A stretch of 64,000 nt of DNA from Oscillospiraceae bacterium (GTDB taxonomy: Bacteria > Bacillota > Clostridia > Oscillospirales > Oscillospiraceae): the NCBI GenBank assembly GCA_902793285.1, contig CADBCV010000014.1, positions 1 to 64,000 on the forward strand, read 5' to 3'. The position numbers and the translations under genes are program-made. Each line of letters opens with the position of its first letter. Positions within the stretch are counted from its first letter, which is position 1. The notes under the pieces were generated by a model. That model was given only the letters and a program-made list of their open reading frames with translations, searched no databases and was not told the DNA's origin. Below are positions 16,325-25,048 of the stretch, piece after piece.

Positions 16325-19090
16325 TTATACATTGATTCTCACGCTGCTGCCGCCGGTTTTCTCCTTGGTGACGAGGATCTGCTTGTCGATCTTCTCCTTG
16401 AGCTCCGCGACGTGGGAGATGATGCCGACAAGGCGATTGCCCTCCGTGAGGCCGATGAGCGCGCGCATCACGTCCTGCAGGGCGTTATCGTCGAGAGAGC
16501 CAAAGCCCTCGTCCACAAAGAGGGTGTCGAGGCGGATGCCGCCGGCGGTGGACTGGATCTCGTCCGAGAGGCCGAGGGCCAGGGACAGGGAGGCCATGAA
16601 GCCCTCGCCGCCGGAGATGGAATTCGCGCTGCGCTGGGTATCGTTGTAGTGGTCGATGACGTCGAGCTCCAGCCCGCTCTGGCTCTTCTGGTTCGAGGCA
16701 TCGCGCCGCCGGATGAATTCATACTGCCCGCCGGTCATCCTGAGCAGGCGGAGATTGGCCCGCTCCAGGATGCGGTCGAACACCATCATCTGGACATAGG
16801 TCTCCAGCATGATCTTGTCCTTGCCGGAGAGGGCGCCGTTCGCGGTGTCCGAGAGGGCCTTGACGGTGGCCCAGCGCTTTTCGATCCCGGCGGCCTCCTG
16901 AATTTTGTCCGCGATATTCGCTTTGATCCCCCGGTTTGTCTGCAAGCGGCTGTAGGTCTCTTTGGATCGCTCGGCAAGCGCGCTTTTCTCCGCATTCAGC
17001 GCTGCCTGCTTTTGCGCTTCCGCCTCCGTGTCGATCTCAAGCCTGTCGGCAAGCGCCTCCCGATGCGTGTGTACCGCGGCCTCAAGCCCGGCGATCTTTT
17101 CTCTCTCCGCATCCAGCGCCTTTTTCGCACTGTCGATCTCTCCTTGCAGGCGCTTTCGCTCCTGCGCGAGGCGTTCGATCTCTGTCTCGGCCTCTTTTGC
17201 GGACGCAAAGCTCAGCTTCTCCGTGAGCGCCCCGATGCGGCTCGCGGCCGCTTTTTGATCCGCCTGCTCTGTTGTCAGGCGGTTTTTCTGTTCGCTCTGT
17301 TTTTCTGCCAGGGTTTTCAGCCGCTCGTCCTTCTGTCGGATCAGCGCGGCGAGCTCCTGCTTTCTCTTTGCTCGGCCCTGGTGCAGCTTTAAGGTCGCAG
17401 CGCAGCTCTGCTTTTCCTGCTCCCATATCCCCCGCTTCTCCGGCAGGAGGGAGACAAGGGCCTCAAAATCCGCCGCCGCAAGCAAGCTCCTGCTGTTCCG
17501 AAGCGCTGCCTCTTTTTTTGCCTTGATCGAGGAGTCGAGCTTTCCGGCCTCCTCGCTGGCCGCTGCCGCCTCCTTGTCTGCTCTCTCGGCGGCGGCCTTC
17601 GCGCGGTCGAGCTCCGCCTTGCCCGGCGCCTCGGCGGAGAGCTCTGCCGGGTGCGGATGTGTGCGCGAGCCGCAGACCGGGCAGGGCGTCCCCTCCGTGA
17701 GCGTCTGGGCGAGGACGCCCGCCTGCTCGTCGAGATAGGCGCGGTACTTCCGGTCATAGTCCGCTTTCAGCGCCGCCGCTTTTTGTGCCTTGCCGACGTA
17801 GGCCGCCTGCGCCGTTTGCAGCCTCGCAGTGAGCTCGTGGATGGCGCGGATTTCCTCTTGCAGCGCTTCGGCGCTCTGGAGCTGTTCGCTTTTCCTCGCA
17901 AGCGCGTTTTCGGCGCTGATTTGATCGGCCTCCGCCGTTTGGAGCGTGTCCAGCTCCGCCTGCATCCTGCTCCGATCCTCGGTGGATGCCTTGATGTCCT
18001 GCTCCGTCCGGGCAATTTTCTCCTCCAGCTCCGCGATGGATTCGCCGAGGGCGGTATAGACCTTGTTCTGCCTGTCCAGCTCCGCATAGTCCGGAAGCTC
18101 CGCACTGAATGCCGCGCTGCGTTTGACGGCGGCCTCGATCGCGGGGCCGTTTTTTTCTTTCTCCGCGAGGGCCGCTTGCAGCGCCGGCAGCTTCGACTGC
18201 TCCACCGTGAGCTCGGCCTGCGCCTTTTTGAGCGCCTCCTCGGTCTTCCTCTGCGCCCCGGCAAGCGTGAGGCGTTTGTTGACCTCCGCAAGCTCTGTTT
18301 CCAGCGCTTTGCCGCGCGCTGCGGTCTCCTCGTACCGCTCCGCGTCCCCGGCGATGAGCGTATCCAGAAGCGCCATGACCTCGTCCATGGGAAGGGCGCT
18401 GTCCTTTGCCTTGCTTACCTCCAGGGAGAGCACATCGTCCTCCCGGACCATGATACCCGCGATGTACTGCCGGATGCTGGTTTCGGTCTTCTCGTACTCC
18501 TTGCCGAGACGCCCGGCCTCGTCCTTGAGCCTCATTTGAAGGGCATAGAAGTTCTCCGTGTGGAAGAGCTTCTGGAAGATCTTTTTCCGCTCGTCGGTAC
18601 TGGCCTTGAGGAGCTTGCGGAAGTCCCCCTGGGCGAGCATCGCGATCTGGCCAAACTGGCCGCGGTCCACGCCCAGGATCTGCGTGACGGCCTGGTTGAC
18701 CTCCCGCGTCCTGGTGACGAGGCGGCCGTCGGGGTATCGCAGCTCCGCGTTGGCCTTCTCCTCGGTAAAGCCCTCGCCGCGGGTCTTGCGGCGGGTGTAC
18801 TGGGGATTGCGCCGGACGGTGTAGCGCCTGCCCGCGTAGTCGAAGACAAGCTCGACCTCGGTGGGCGTCTCGGGCTTTGCATATTGGGAGCGGAGCATCC
18901 CCGCGTCGCGGTTGTCGCCGCTGGGTTCGCCGAAGAGGGCGAAGGTGATGGCGTCGAAGATCGTGGTCTTGCCCGCGCCGGTGTCGCCGGTGATGAGATA
19001 GAGCCCGCTCGTACCGAGCTTGTCAAAATGCACCGTCACCTCTCCCGCGTAGGGGCCGAAGGCGGACATGGTGAGCGTTACAGGTCTCAT
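16325..19090 (-). CDS. sbcC: SbcC nuclease ATPase subunit
   Basis: 921 residues, Rad50/SMC-like. Walker A G-D-T-G-A-G-K-T-T is at about residue 35. Two very long coiled coils flank a zinc hook C-P-V-C-G-S near the middle. The C-terminal lobe has the ABC signature S-I-S-G-G-E-G and Walker B L-F-V-D-E-G-F-G-S-L-D. With SbcD it forms the complex that opens DNA hairpins and processes breaks at replication forks. It starts within the SbcD stop (ATGA overlap). The presence of SbcCD is notable next to the many palindromic repeats in this chromosome. Confidence 0.95.
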   Translation of the reverse strand: MRPVTLTMSAFGPYAGEVTVHFDKLGTSGLYLITGDTGAGKTTIFDAITFALFGEPSGDNRDAGMLRSQYAKPETPTEVELVFDYAGRRYTVRRNPQYTRRKTRGEGFTEEKANAELRYPDGRLVTRTREVNQAVTQILGVDRGQFGQIAMLAQGDFRKLLKASTDERKKIFQKLFHTENFYALQMRLKDEAGRLGKEYEKTETSIRQYIAGIMVREDDVLSLEVSKAKDSALPMDEVMALLDTLIAGDAERYEETAARGKALETELAEVNKRLTLAGAQRKTEEALKKAQAELTVEQSKLPALQAALAEKEKNGPAIEAAVKRSAAFSAELPDYAELDRQNKVYTALGESIAELEEKIARTEQDIKASTEDRSRMQAELDTLQTAEADQISAENALARKSEQLQSAEALQEEIRAIHELTARLQTAQAAYVGKAQKAAALKADYDRKYRAYLDEQAGVLAQTLTEGTPCPVCGSRTHPHPAELSAEAPGKAELDRAKAAAERADKEAAAASEEAGKLDSSIKAKKEAALRNSRSLLAAADFEALVSLLPEKRGIWEQEKQSCAATLKLHQGRAKRKQELAALIRQKDERLKTLAEKQSEQKNRLTTEQADQKAAASRIGALTEKLSFASAKEAETEIERLAQERKRLQGEIDSAKKALDAEREKIAGLEAAVHTHREALADRLEIDTEAEAQKQAALNAEKSALAERSKETYSRLQTNRGIKANIADKIQEAAGIEKRWATVKALSDTANGALSGKDKIMLETYVQMMVFDRILERANLRLLRMTGGQYEFIRRRDASNQKSQSGLELDVIDHYNDTQRSANSISGGEGFMASLSLALGLSDEIQSTAGGIRLDTLFVDEGFGSLDDNALQDVMRALIGLTEGNRLVGIISHVAELKEKIDKQILVTKEKTGGSSVRINV

Positions 19091-20223
19091 GCTTCTCCCT
19101 CCCAGATTTTTTCGATCAGCCCTTGCAGAAGCGCCACCTGCTCCTCCGTGAGTTCCGTGCCGTTCTGCTTCTCATAAAACGCCGCGAACACTTCCATGGG
19201 GGCTTTTGCTTCCACGTCCTCCGCCCTGTCGATCTGCGACAGGTGCCGGGTGCGGGCGTTGTCATAGCTGAGCTTCATGAGATTCTGATACACCGTGCGA
19301 AGACGCGCCATGGCCTCCGGCACGTCCGCCTCATCCGTCAGAGTGATGTGGACGTAGTCCGTCTGATAGCTGGTGTTTTCGTAAAAGCTCTTACGCATCA
19401 GCTCCTCATAGCGCCCGCGGAGCTCCACCATGTCGTGCAGGGGTGTGAGCGGCACGGTGCGGATACTGAGCGTGCCCTTTTCCCCAAGCTCGACCACGGT
19501 CACGGACTTCTCATGCCTGGCCTCGGAGAAGGAGTACTTGAGCGGCGTGCCGCAGTAGCGGATGGTCTCCGAGATATTCTGCGGCCCGTGGATGTGGCCC
19601 AGGGCGGCGTAGTCAAAGCTCTCGAAGACGGCGGCGTCCACGTTGTCAAGGCCCCCGACCGAGACCTCCTCCGACTCTGATCTTTCCGCCCCCGTGACGA
19701 ACTGGTGGGCGAGGAGGATATTGCGCTCAGTGTCGTTCGGCATCATATTCCCGATTGCGGCCCGGAGGGCGTCGGTATAGCTTTCGATCTCCGCCTCCGG
19801 GAAAAAGCGCCGGACGTGCGCGGGCTTCACAAAGGGCAGCATGTAGACGTTCACCGGGCCGAAGGAATCTTGCAGCGTGATCGGCTCCACACGGCCCCTG
19901 TACACCGGGGTGAGGTGCACGCCGCTCGCGTCCATGAGCCGCCCGCCAAAGGCCAGGCGCTCCGGCGAATCGTGGTTGCCGCTGATAACGAAGACCTGTA
20001 GATTCCGTTCGGCGAGGCGGACGAGGAACTCGTCAAAGAGCTCCACCGCCTCCGCCGAGGGGACGGATTTGTCGTACACATCCCCCGCGATGAGCACCGC
20101 GTCCGGCTTTTCCCCGTCGATGACGTTTAAGATTTTGAGCAAAATGTACTTCTGATCCTCCAGCAGGGAAAACTCATTGAGCCGCTTTCCGAGGTGGAGA
20201 TCGGAGAGATGGATGAACTTCAT
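19087..20223 (-). CDS. sbcD: SbcD exonuclease subunit
   Basis: 378 residues from ATG 20223 (AGGAAAGGAAA upstream). It is a calcineurin-like phosphoesterase with H-L-S-D-L-H-L-G-K, A-G-D-V-Y-D, S-G-N-H-D-S-P-E-R and a later L-G-H-I-H, all metal ligands present. The C-terminal domain holds the SbcC-binding region. It is the first gene of the sbcDC operon and is divergent from the small DUF3574-like gene. Confidence 0.95.
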   Translation of the reverse strand: MKFIHLSDLHLGKRLNEFSLLEDQKYILLKILNVIDGEKPDAVLIAGDVYDKSVPSAEAVELFDEFLVRLAERNLQVFVISGNHDSPERLAFGGRLMDASGVHLTPVYRGRVEPITLQDSFGPVNVYMLPFVKPAHVRRFFPEAEIESYTDALRAAIGNMMPNDTERNILLAHQFVTGAERSESEEVSVGGLDNVDAAVFESFDYAALGHIHGPQNISETIRYCGTPLKYSFSEARHEKSVTVVELGEKGTLSIRTVPLTPLHDMVELRGRYEELMRKSFYENTSYQTDYVHITLTDEADVPEAMARLRTVYQNLMKLSYDNARTRHLSQIDRAEDVEAKAPMEVFAAFYEKQNGTELTEEQVALLQGLIEKIWEGEA

Positions 20224-20273
20224 GGGAATTTCCTTTCCTGTGGATATTTTTGCTTTTCCCGGGCGGGGATGCG

Positions 20274-20282
20274 TGCTATAAT
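20274..20282 (+). promoter_or_regulatory. Extended -10 promoter for the gene at 20337
   Basis: TGC-TATAAT (20274-20282) is an extended -10 element. The -35 box is poor (TTTCCC at 16-base spacing). Confidence 0.5.
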
Positions 20283-20336
20283 GTGGCGCAAGCCATGGGA
20301 CTCCACGGCTTGAATAAAGAAATGAGGTAGTACAAC

Positions 20337-20756
20337 ATGAAAAAAGCAATCAATTGGATAAGCCTGGTCCTTGCGATCGCCGCGCTGTGCCTGTCCGTCG
20401 TAAATCTGACCGCGGCGCAGAAGCCCGCCGAAGAGCCTGTCAAGGACATCCAGTATGTGATGTTCCTCGGCACGAACGACAAGGATACGAACGCGCCGGT
20501 CTTTTCCCCCGAGGAGGCCAAGGTCAAAGCGGCCGACATTCTGGTTGAGCATTTCGGCGGCTATACGATCCAGGAGGCAAACGGCGGCTGGAAGGACGGG
20601 GAGACGCTCTATCAGGAGTACACGCTCGTGATCTATCTCAGCGACACGACAAAGGACGCCGTCCACGCCGCCGCGGATGATCTGCTCCGCGTATTCAACC
20701 AGAGCTCCGTCCTGATCCAGGAGAACGAGACCGGCACGGAATTCTATTCCGGCTGA
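20337..20756 (+). CDS. Small membrane-anchored DUF3574-like protein
   Basis: 139 residues with one N-terminal transmembrane helix or uncleaved signal (residues 4-26). A compact soluble domain follows (G-T-N-D-K-D-T, then G-G-Y-T-I, then S-V-L-I-Q near the end). The pattern resembles DUF3574 proteins, whose function is unknown. A GAGGT ribosome binding site precedes the ATG. It is monocistronic, with a palindromic repeat downstream. Confidence 0.6.
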   Translation: MKKAINWISLVLAIAALCLSVVNLTAAQKPAEEPVKDIQYVMFLGTNDKDTNAPVFSPEEAKVKAADILVEHFGGYTIQEANGGWKDGETLYQEYTLVIYLSDTTKDAVHAAADDLLRVFNQSSVLIQENETGTEFYSG

Positions 20757-20799
20757 GGGTGAAAACAGAGCGGCAAATGACCAATGTCATTAAGTTCGT

Positions 20800-20881
20800 G
20801 TCATTCTGAGGAGCATAGCGACGAAGAATCCCGTACCTCCTGCAGCCAACCACGGGATCCTTCGCTTCGCTCAGGATGACA
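20800..20881. repeat. Palindromic repeat, family A (TCATTCTGAG...CTCAGGATGA)
   Basis: The left arm reads GTCATTCTGAGGAGC and the right arm GCTTCGCTCAGGATGAC, with GAAGAATC and GGATCCTTC inside. It lies between two convergent genes. Related copies occur at 37067-37098 (one arm only) and 48661-48741. Confidence 0.8.
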
Positions 20882-20923
20882 TTCCTTATTCGTGACATTG
20901 GGCAAATGACCGCTCTGGTTTTT

Positions 20924-22234
20924 TTATTCGGAGATCACCGTGTCCAGAATATAGGGCTTCATGGAGTCGTCGATCTCGAAGCGCACGTTGTCGCTGAAGG
21001 AGATATCCTCCCCGGCGCGGATATAGACGGTCGGGACCGCGTGGGGGTACACGCCGCGCCTTGACGGCTGCTCATCCAGGCAGTCCGGCGTGAGGCTGCC
21101 CTGCCGCGCCCAGCGGAAGGCGGAGTCCCGGATCGTGACGTTTCGGATCGGGGACTCCCTCTCCCCGGCGATCATGACGGCCCCCTCGCAGGTGATGTGC
21201 AGAGCATCCATGCAGACCCCCTCGATCACGCCGGGGGTGCGCTCGACCCCCGCGCGCCGGGTGGCGGAGAGGAAGACCGGCTCCCCCTTGCCCCACCACA
21301 CGACGACCTCGGAATCCTGGCGGACCCGGTCCCGGTAGCGGCGGGTGCTGCCGGCGATGTGGTGGATCAGGATGTCATGAATCCGGCCCCCGTCCCGGGA
21401 CCAGATGCCGATGCCGCGGGTGCATTGGTCGAGGATGCAGTCGCCCATGGTGACATGGTGGATGTCGCCCCAGGTCTCCGTCCCGATTTTGAGGGCGGAG
21501 GAGTGGGAGCGGAGGATGCAGTTTGAGATCAGGATGTTCGAGCAGTCGCCGTATTTTTTCGTCATGGGGGCCGTGGTCTTCACCACGATGGCGTCGTCCG
21601 CGCAGGTGATGATGCAGCCTCGGATAATCACGTTCCGGCAGCAGTCGGGGTCGATGCCGTCGTTATTCGGGCCCCGCTCGTTATTTTCGATGCGGACGCC
21701 CTCGATCAGCACATCGCGGCAGCCCGCCATATGGAGGGTCCAGAAGGCGGCGTCGTAGAAGGTCACATCCCGCACGGTGAGTTTTTTCACGTCCTCGAGA
21801 AAGCTCATCCGGGGCCGATAGCCGCGCACCTTGAGGGGGCTTTCGTGGCTGCCGCCGTCCGCGTCGTCCTCATAGAAGACCTCGCGGCCGCGCCCGTCGA
21901 TCCGGCCGGGGCCGGAGATGGTCACGTCCTCGGCGTGCCGCGCGAGAAGGAAGCAGCCCCCCTCCCAGCCGGTATCGCGGTTGTCGTCATCAAAGCCGCC
22001 CATGAGGTCGGGCATATCGGCGGGGTCGAGACTCGAGACAAGCTCCGCCCCGCTCTCGAGATGGAGATCCACACGGGACTTGAGGCAGATGGTCCCCGAG
22101 AGGAATCGCCCCGCCGGGACCGTCACGCGCCCGCCGCCGGAGTCGGTGCAGGCGTCAATAGCCTGCTGGATGGCCCGGGTGTTGAGGGTGACCCCGTCCC
22201 CCACCGCGCCGAAATCCAGGATAGAAAAGTTCAT
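20924..22234 (-). CDS. Glycoside hydrolase family 28 (polygalacturonase-like)
   Basis: 436 residues forming a right-handed beta-helix. It begins with D-F-G-A-V-G-D-G, the pectate-lyase/GH28 start. It carries the GH28 motifs N-N-D-G-I-D-P-D, A-D-D-A-I-V-V-K and L-K-I-G-T-E-T. The usual catalytic Asp pair is therefore present. There is no signal peptide, so it probably acts in the cytoplasm on imported galacturonide-type oligosaccharides. It is coupled to the upstream DUF3089 gene (ATGA overlap), which suggests a joint catabolic role. Confidence 0.9.
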   Translation of the reverse strand: MNFSILDFGAVGDGVTLNTRAIQQAIDACTDSGGGRVTVPAGRFLSGTICLKSRVDLHLESGAELVSSLDPADMPDLMGGFDDDNRDTGWEGGCFLLARHAEDVTISGPGRIDGRGREVFYEDDADGGSHESPLKVRGYRPRMSFLEDVKKLTVRDVTFYDAAFWTLHMAGCRDVLIEGVRIENNERGPNNDGIDPDCCRNVIIRGCIITCADDAIVVKTTAPMTKKYGDCSNILISNCILRSHSSALKIGTETWGDIHHVTMGDCILDQCTRGIGIWSRDGGRIHDILIHHIAGSTRRYRDRVRQDSEVVVWWGKGEPVFLSATRRAGVERTPGVIEGVCMDALHITCEGAVMIAGERESPIRNVTIRDSAFRWARQGSLTPDCLDEQPSRRGVYPHAVPTVYIRAGEDISFSDNVRFEIDDSMKPYILDTVISE

Positions 22235-23262
22235 GCGGCCGCCCCCCTTTCGACGGCTTCGCCGCTCTCTGCCGACGCCGCGCTCTCCAGGTAGGCATCC
22301 AGCCTTGCCTGCACGTTCTGCTCCAGATTGCGGTAGAAGAACTGATAGTCATAGAGGTGATACACCCCGTCCGGGAAGAGGGAGATGCCGCCGGGATAGT
22401 CCGCGGGCGACACGTCCGTCACCTTGAGCGCGCCGCGCACCTCGTCGAGATATGCGCCGGTCAGGGCGGGGATCTCCCGCTCGATCTCCCCGGCGTAGTT
22501 GGTAAAGCAGGCGCCGAGGTTGCGCTCCTTCCCCGCAGGGGTGCTGTCGGTGGTCCAGCTCAGGGGGTTGATGGCATAGGTCTTCACCCCGGCCGGAATC
22601 AGGAGGGAATCGTTGATCTCCTCGGCCTCGCTGTTAAAGAGGACCACGACGCCCGTGTCGCGCTCCCCCGCCGCGGGACGGAGATGGGGACAGGCCGCGA
22701 CATCGTCCTCGGTCATGCGCCAGCCGATGGCGTAGCAGGCCACCAGAAGCTCCCGCACCGCGGGGTCGGAGAAGCAGTCCTCCACAAGGCGAAGGGCGAG
22801 CTCCGCCCCCTGGGAAAAGCCCGCGACGATGATGGGCCTGCCGCCGTTATCGTGGGCCATATAGTATTGGAACGCGTTTTTCACATCGGCGTAGGCCGTG
22901 CTCAGATAGCCCAGGCGCTCGAGCTCTGGAAGCTCATAGGCGCTGAGGCCGAGCTGCCGGTAGTAGGGGGCGAAAAAGCGCGCGTCGTCGTCATAGATGC
23001 CGCGCTCCATATTGGTCGCGCCGAGGAATTTGGCCTTGGTCTTTTCATCGTCCAGGGACATGTTGTACGCTTCCTTCCCGCTGTAGACAGCGGGCGCGAT
23101 GAAGAACACGTCAGCCCGCTTCTCCGACGGGCCGCTCTCCCGAATGGCCCAGTTGGAGGCCCTGGCATAATCCGGGGCTTTCTCCCCGGCGAAGAAAAAG
23201 TACGCCCCGGCGCAGAGCGCGAGACACAGCAGCAGCGCGATTGCGATTTTGGTCTTTTTCAA
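22231..23262 (-). CDS. DUF3089 alpha/beta-hydrolase, membrane-anchored
   Basis: 343 residues with an N-terminal signal anchor (residues 5-27). The DUF3089 domain has nucleophile elbow V-A-G-F-S-Q-G and D-V-F-F-I-A-P. Family members are lipase/esterase-like. The start codon is TTG 23262, supported by GGAGG eight bases upstream and by the signal sequence. It could remove ester substituents from the saccharide handled by the GH28 partner (inference). It heads the two-gene operon. Confidence 0.85.
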   Translation of the reverse strand: MKKTKIAIALLLCLALCAGAYFFFAGEKAPDYARASNWAIRESGPSEKRADVFFIAPAVYSGKEAYNMSLDDEKTKAKFLGATNMERGIYDDDARFFAPYYRQLGLSAYELPELERLGYLSTAYADVKNAFQYYMAHDNGGRPIIVAGFSQGAELALRLVEDCFSDPAVRELLVACYAIGWRMTEDDVAACPHLRPAAGERDTGVVVLFNSEAEEINDSLLIPAGVKTYAINPLSWTTDSTPAGKERNLGACFTNYAGEIEREIPALTGAYLDEVRGALKVTDVSPADYPGGISLFPDGVYHLYDYQFFYRNLEQNVQARLDAYLESAASAESGEAVERGAAA

Positions 23263-23319
23263 TGGATTATCCTCCTGCTGTTATTTCGTTCAGGCGGCAG
23301 TATAGCATTTTCCCGCAGC

Positions 23320-24918
23320 CTAAGCTCTGTTCTCGAGCTCGCTCACGTGCATGTACTCGTCATAGGTGCAGGCGCGGTCGATGATGCCGTCGTCCGTGAT
23401 CTCGATGATGCGGTTTGCCACCGTCTGGGTGAGCTGGTGGTCATGGCAGGAGAAGAGGATGTTGTACTTGAACGCCTCGAGCCCGTTATTGAGGGCGGCG
23501 ATGCTCTCCAGATCCAGGTGGTTTGTGGGCTGGTCCAGGAGGAGGAAGTTTGCCCCCGAGAGCATCATGCGGCTGAGCATACAGCGCACCTTCTCCCCGC
23601 CGGAGAGGACGCGCACATTTTTATACACATCGTCCCCGGAGAAGAGCATCCGGCCGAGGAAGGTGCGCAGGTAGCTCTCCCGCTTGTCCTCGGAAAACTG
23701 GCGCATCCAGTCGATGAGGTCATAGTCGCAGTCAAAATAGCTGTTGTGGTCCTTGGGGAAGTAGCTGGGCTCGATGCTCGCGCCCCATTTGACGCTGCCG
23801 GTGTCCGGCTCTTCCTCCCCCATGAGGATCTTATAGAGCATGGTGACGGCAAGCTCGTTCTTCCCGACGAGGGCGATCTTGTCCTCCTTCCCCACGATGA
23901 AGCTCACGTTGTTCAGGAGCTTCACCCCGTCCACGGTCTTGGAGACCTCCGTGACGAAGAGGCGGTCCTTGCCCGGCTCGCGGTTTGCCTTGAAGCCCAC
24001 CCAGGGGTAGCGGCGGTTCGAGGCGGGCAGCTCCTCCACCGTGATCTTGTCGAGGAGCTTCCGGCGCGAGGTGGCCTGGCGGGACTTGGACTTGTTCGCC
24101 GAGAAGCGGGCGATAAAGGTCTGCAGCTCCTGGATCTTCTGCTCGGCCTTCTTGTTCTGGTCCTTGATGAGCTTTTGGATGAGCTGGCTGGACTCGTACC
24201 AGAAGTCGTAGTTGCCGACGTACATTTTGATCTTGCCGTAGTCGATGTCGACGATGTGGGTGCAGACGTTGTTGAGAAAATAGCGGTCATGGCTCACGAC
24301 GAGGACGGTCCCCTCGTAATCCATGAGAAAGTCCTCCAGCCACACGACGCTCGCGAGGTCGAGGTTATTGGTCGGCTCGTCTAAGAGGATCACGTCCGGG
24401 TGGCCGAAGAGGGCCTGGGCGAGCAGGACCTTGACCTTGAGGCGGGGGTCGGTGTCGCGCATCAGGTTCTGGTGGAGACTTACCTCCACGCCGAGGCCCT
24501 GGAGGATGCGGGAGGCGTCGCTCTCCGCTTCCCAGCCGCCGAGCTCGGAAAACTCCTCCTCCAGCTCGGCCGCGCGCAGGCCGTCCTCATCGTTGAAGTC
24601 GGGCTTTTCATAGATGGCGTCCTTCTCCTTGCCGCACTCGTAGAGGCGCATGTTGCCCATGATGACGGTGTCGAGGACGGTGTAGGCGTCAAAGAGGCTC
24701 TGGTTCTGCTTTAATACCGACATGCGGCGCTTGGGGTCCAGCACCACGCTGCCGCTCGTGGGCTCGAGCTCCCCGGAGAGGATCTTGATGAAGGTGGACT
24801 TGCCCGCGCCGTTTGCGCCGATGATGCCGTAGCAGTTGCCCGCCGTGAACTGCAGATCCACGCGGGAGAAGAGCACCGTCGGCCCGAACTGGATGGAGAG
24901 ATCGTTGACAGTCAGCAT
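23320..24918 (-). CDS. ABC-F family ATPase (YbiT-like)
   Basis: 532 residues with two ABC domains and no membrane segments. The first domain has Walker A G-A-N-G-A-G-K-S and L-L-L-D-E-P-T-N-N-L-D-type Walker B. The linker of charged helices follows. The second has S-G-G-E-K-V-R and L-L-L-D-Q-P-T-N-H-L-D. The second Walker A is degenerate (G-K-N-E-L-A-V-T), a feature I recall in this subfamily. ABC-F proteins act on ribosomes in translation rescue or antibiotic protection. No resistance-type domain features stand out, so a housekeeping role is likely. Confidence 0.9.
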   Translation of the reverse strand: MLTVNDLSIQFGPTVLFSRVDLQFTAGNCYGIIGANGAGKSTFIKILSGELEPTSGSVVLDPKRRMSVLKQNQSLFDAYTVLDTVIMGNMRLYECGKEKDAIYEKPDFNDEDGLRAAELEEEFSELGGWEAESDASRILQGLGVEVSLHQNLMRDTDPRLKVKVLLAQALFGHPDVILLDEPTNNLDLASVVWLEDFLMDYEGTVLVVSHDRYFLNNVCTHIVDIDYGKIKMYVGNYDFWYESSQLIQKLIKDQNKKAEQKIQELQTFIARFSANKSKSRQATSRRKLLDKITVEELPASNRRYPWVGFKANREPGKDRLFVTEVSKTVDGVKLLNNVSFIVGKEDKIALVGKNELAVTMLYKILMGEEEPDTGSVKWGASIEPSYFPKDHNSYFDCDYDLIDWMRQFSEDKRESYLRTFLGRMLFSGDDVYKNVRVLSGGEKVRCMLSRMMLSGANFLLLDQPTNHLDLESIAALNNGLEAFKYNILFSCHDHQLTQTVANRIIEITDDGIIDRACTYDEYMHVSELENRA

Positions 24919-24950
24919 AGTTTTCTCCTATAGATGGTTATAGTATAGAC

Positions 24951-24980
24951 AGTATAACGTCTCGCCGCGCCCTCTGTCAA
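24951..24980 (-). promoter_or_regulatory. Promoter of the ABC-F gene
   Basis: On the minus strand TTGACA (24980-24975), an 18-base spacer and TATACT (24956-24951), about 35 bases before ATG 24918. Confidence 0.65.
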
Positions 24981-24990
24981 TGCGGCAAAC

Positions 24991-25019
24991 TTGACTTTTC
25001 CGCCGCGCGAGGGTAAACT
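24991..25019 (+). promoter_or_regulatory. Promoter of the polytopic membrane protein gene
   Basis: TTGACT (24991-24996), 17-base spacer, TAAACT (25014-25019). Back to back with the ABC-F promoter. Confidence 0.6.
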
Positions 25020-25048
25020 GACCGCAAGAACCTGACAGGAGCTTTGCC

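Noticed and set aside
23320..24918. Antibiotic-resistance ABC-F protein
   Set aside because: The domains look like the housekeeping YbiT type. No features specific to Vga, Lsa, Msr or OptrA proteins could be recognised.
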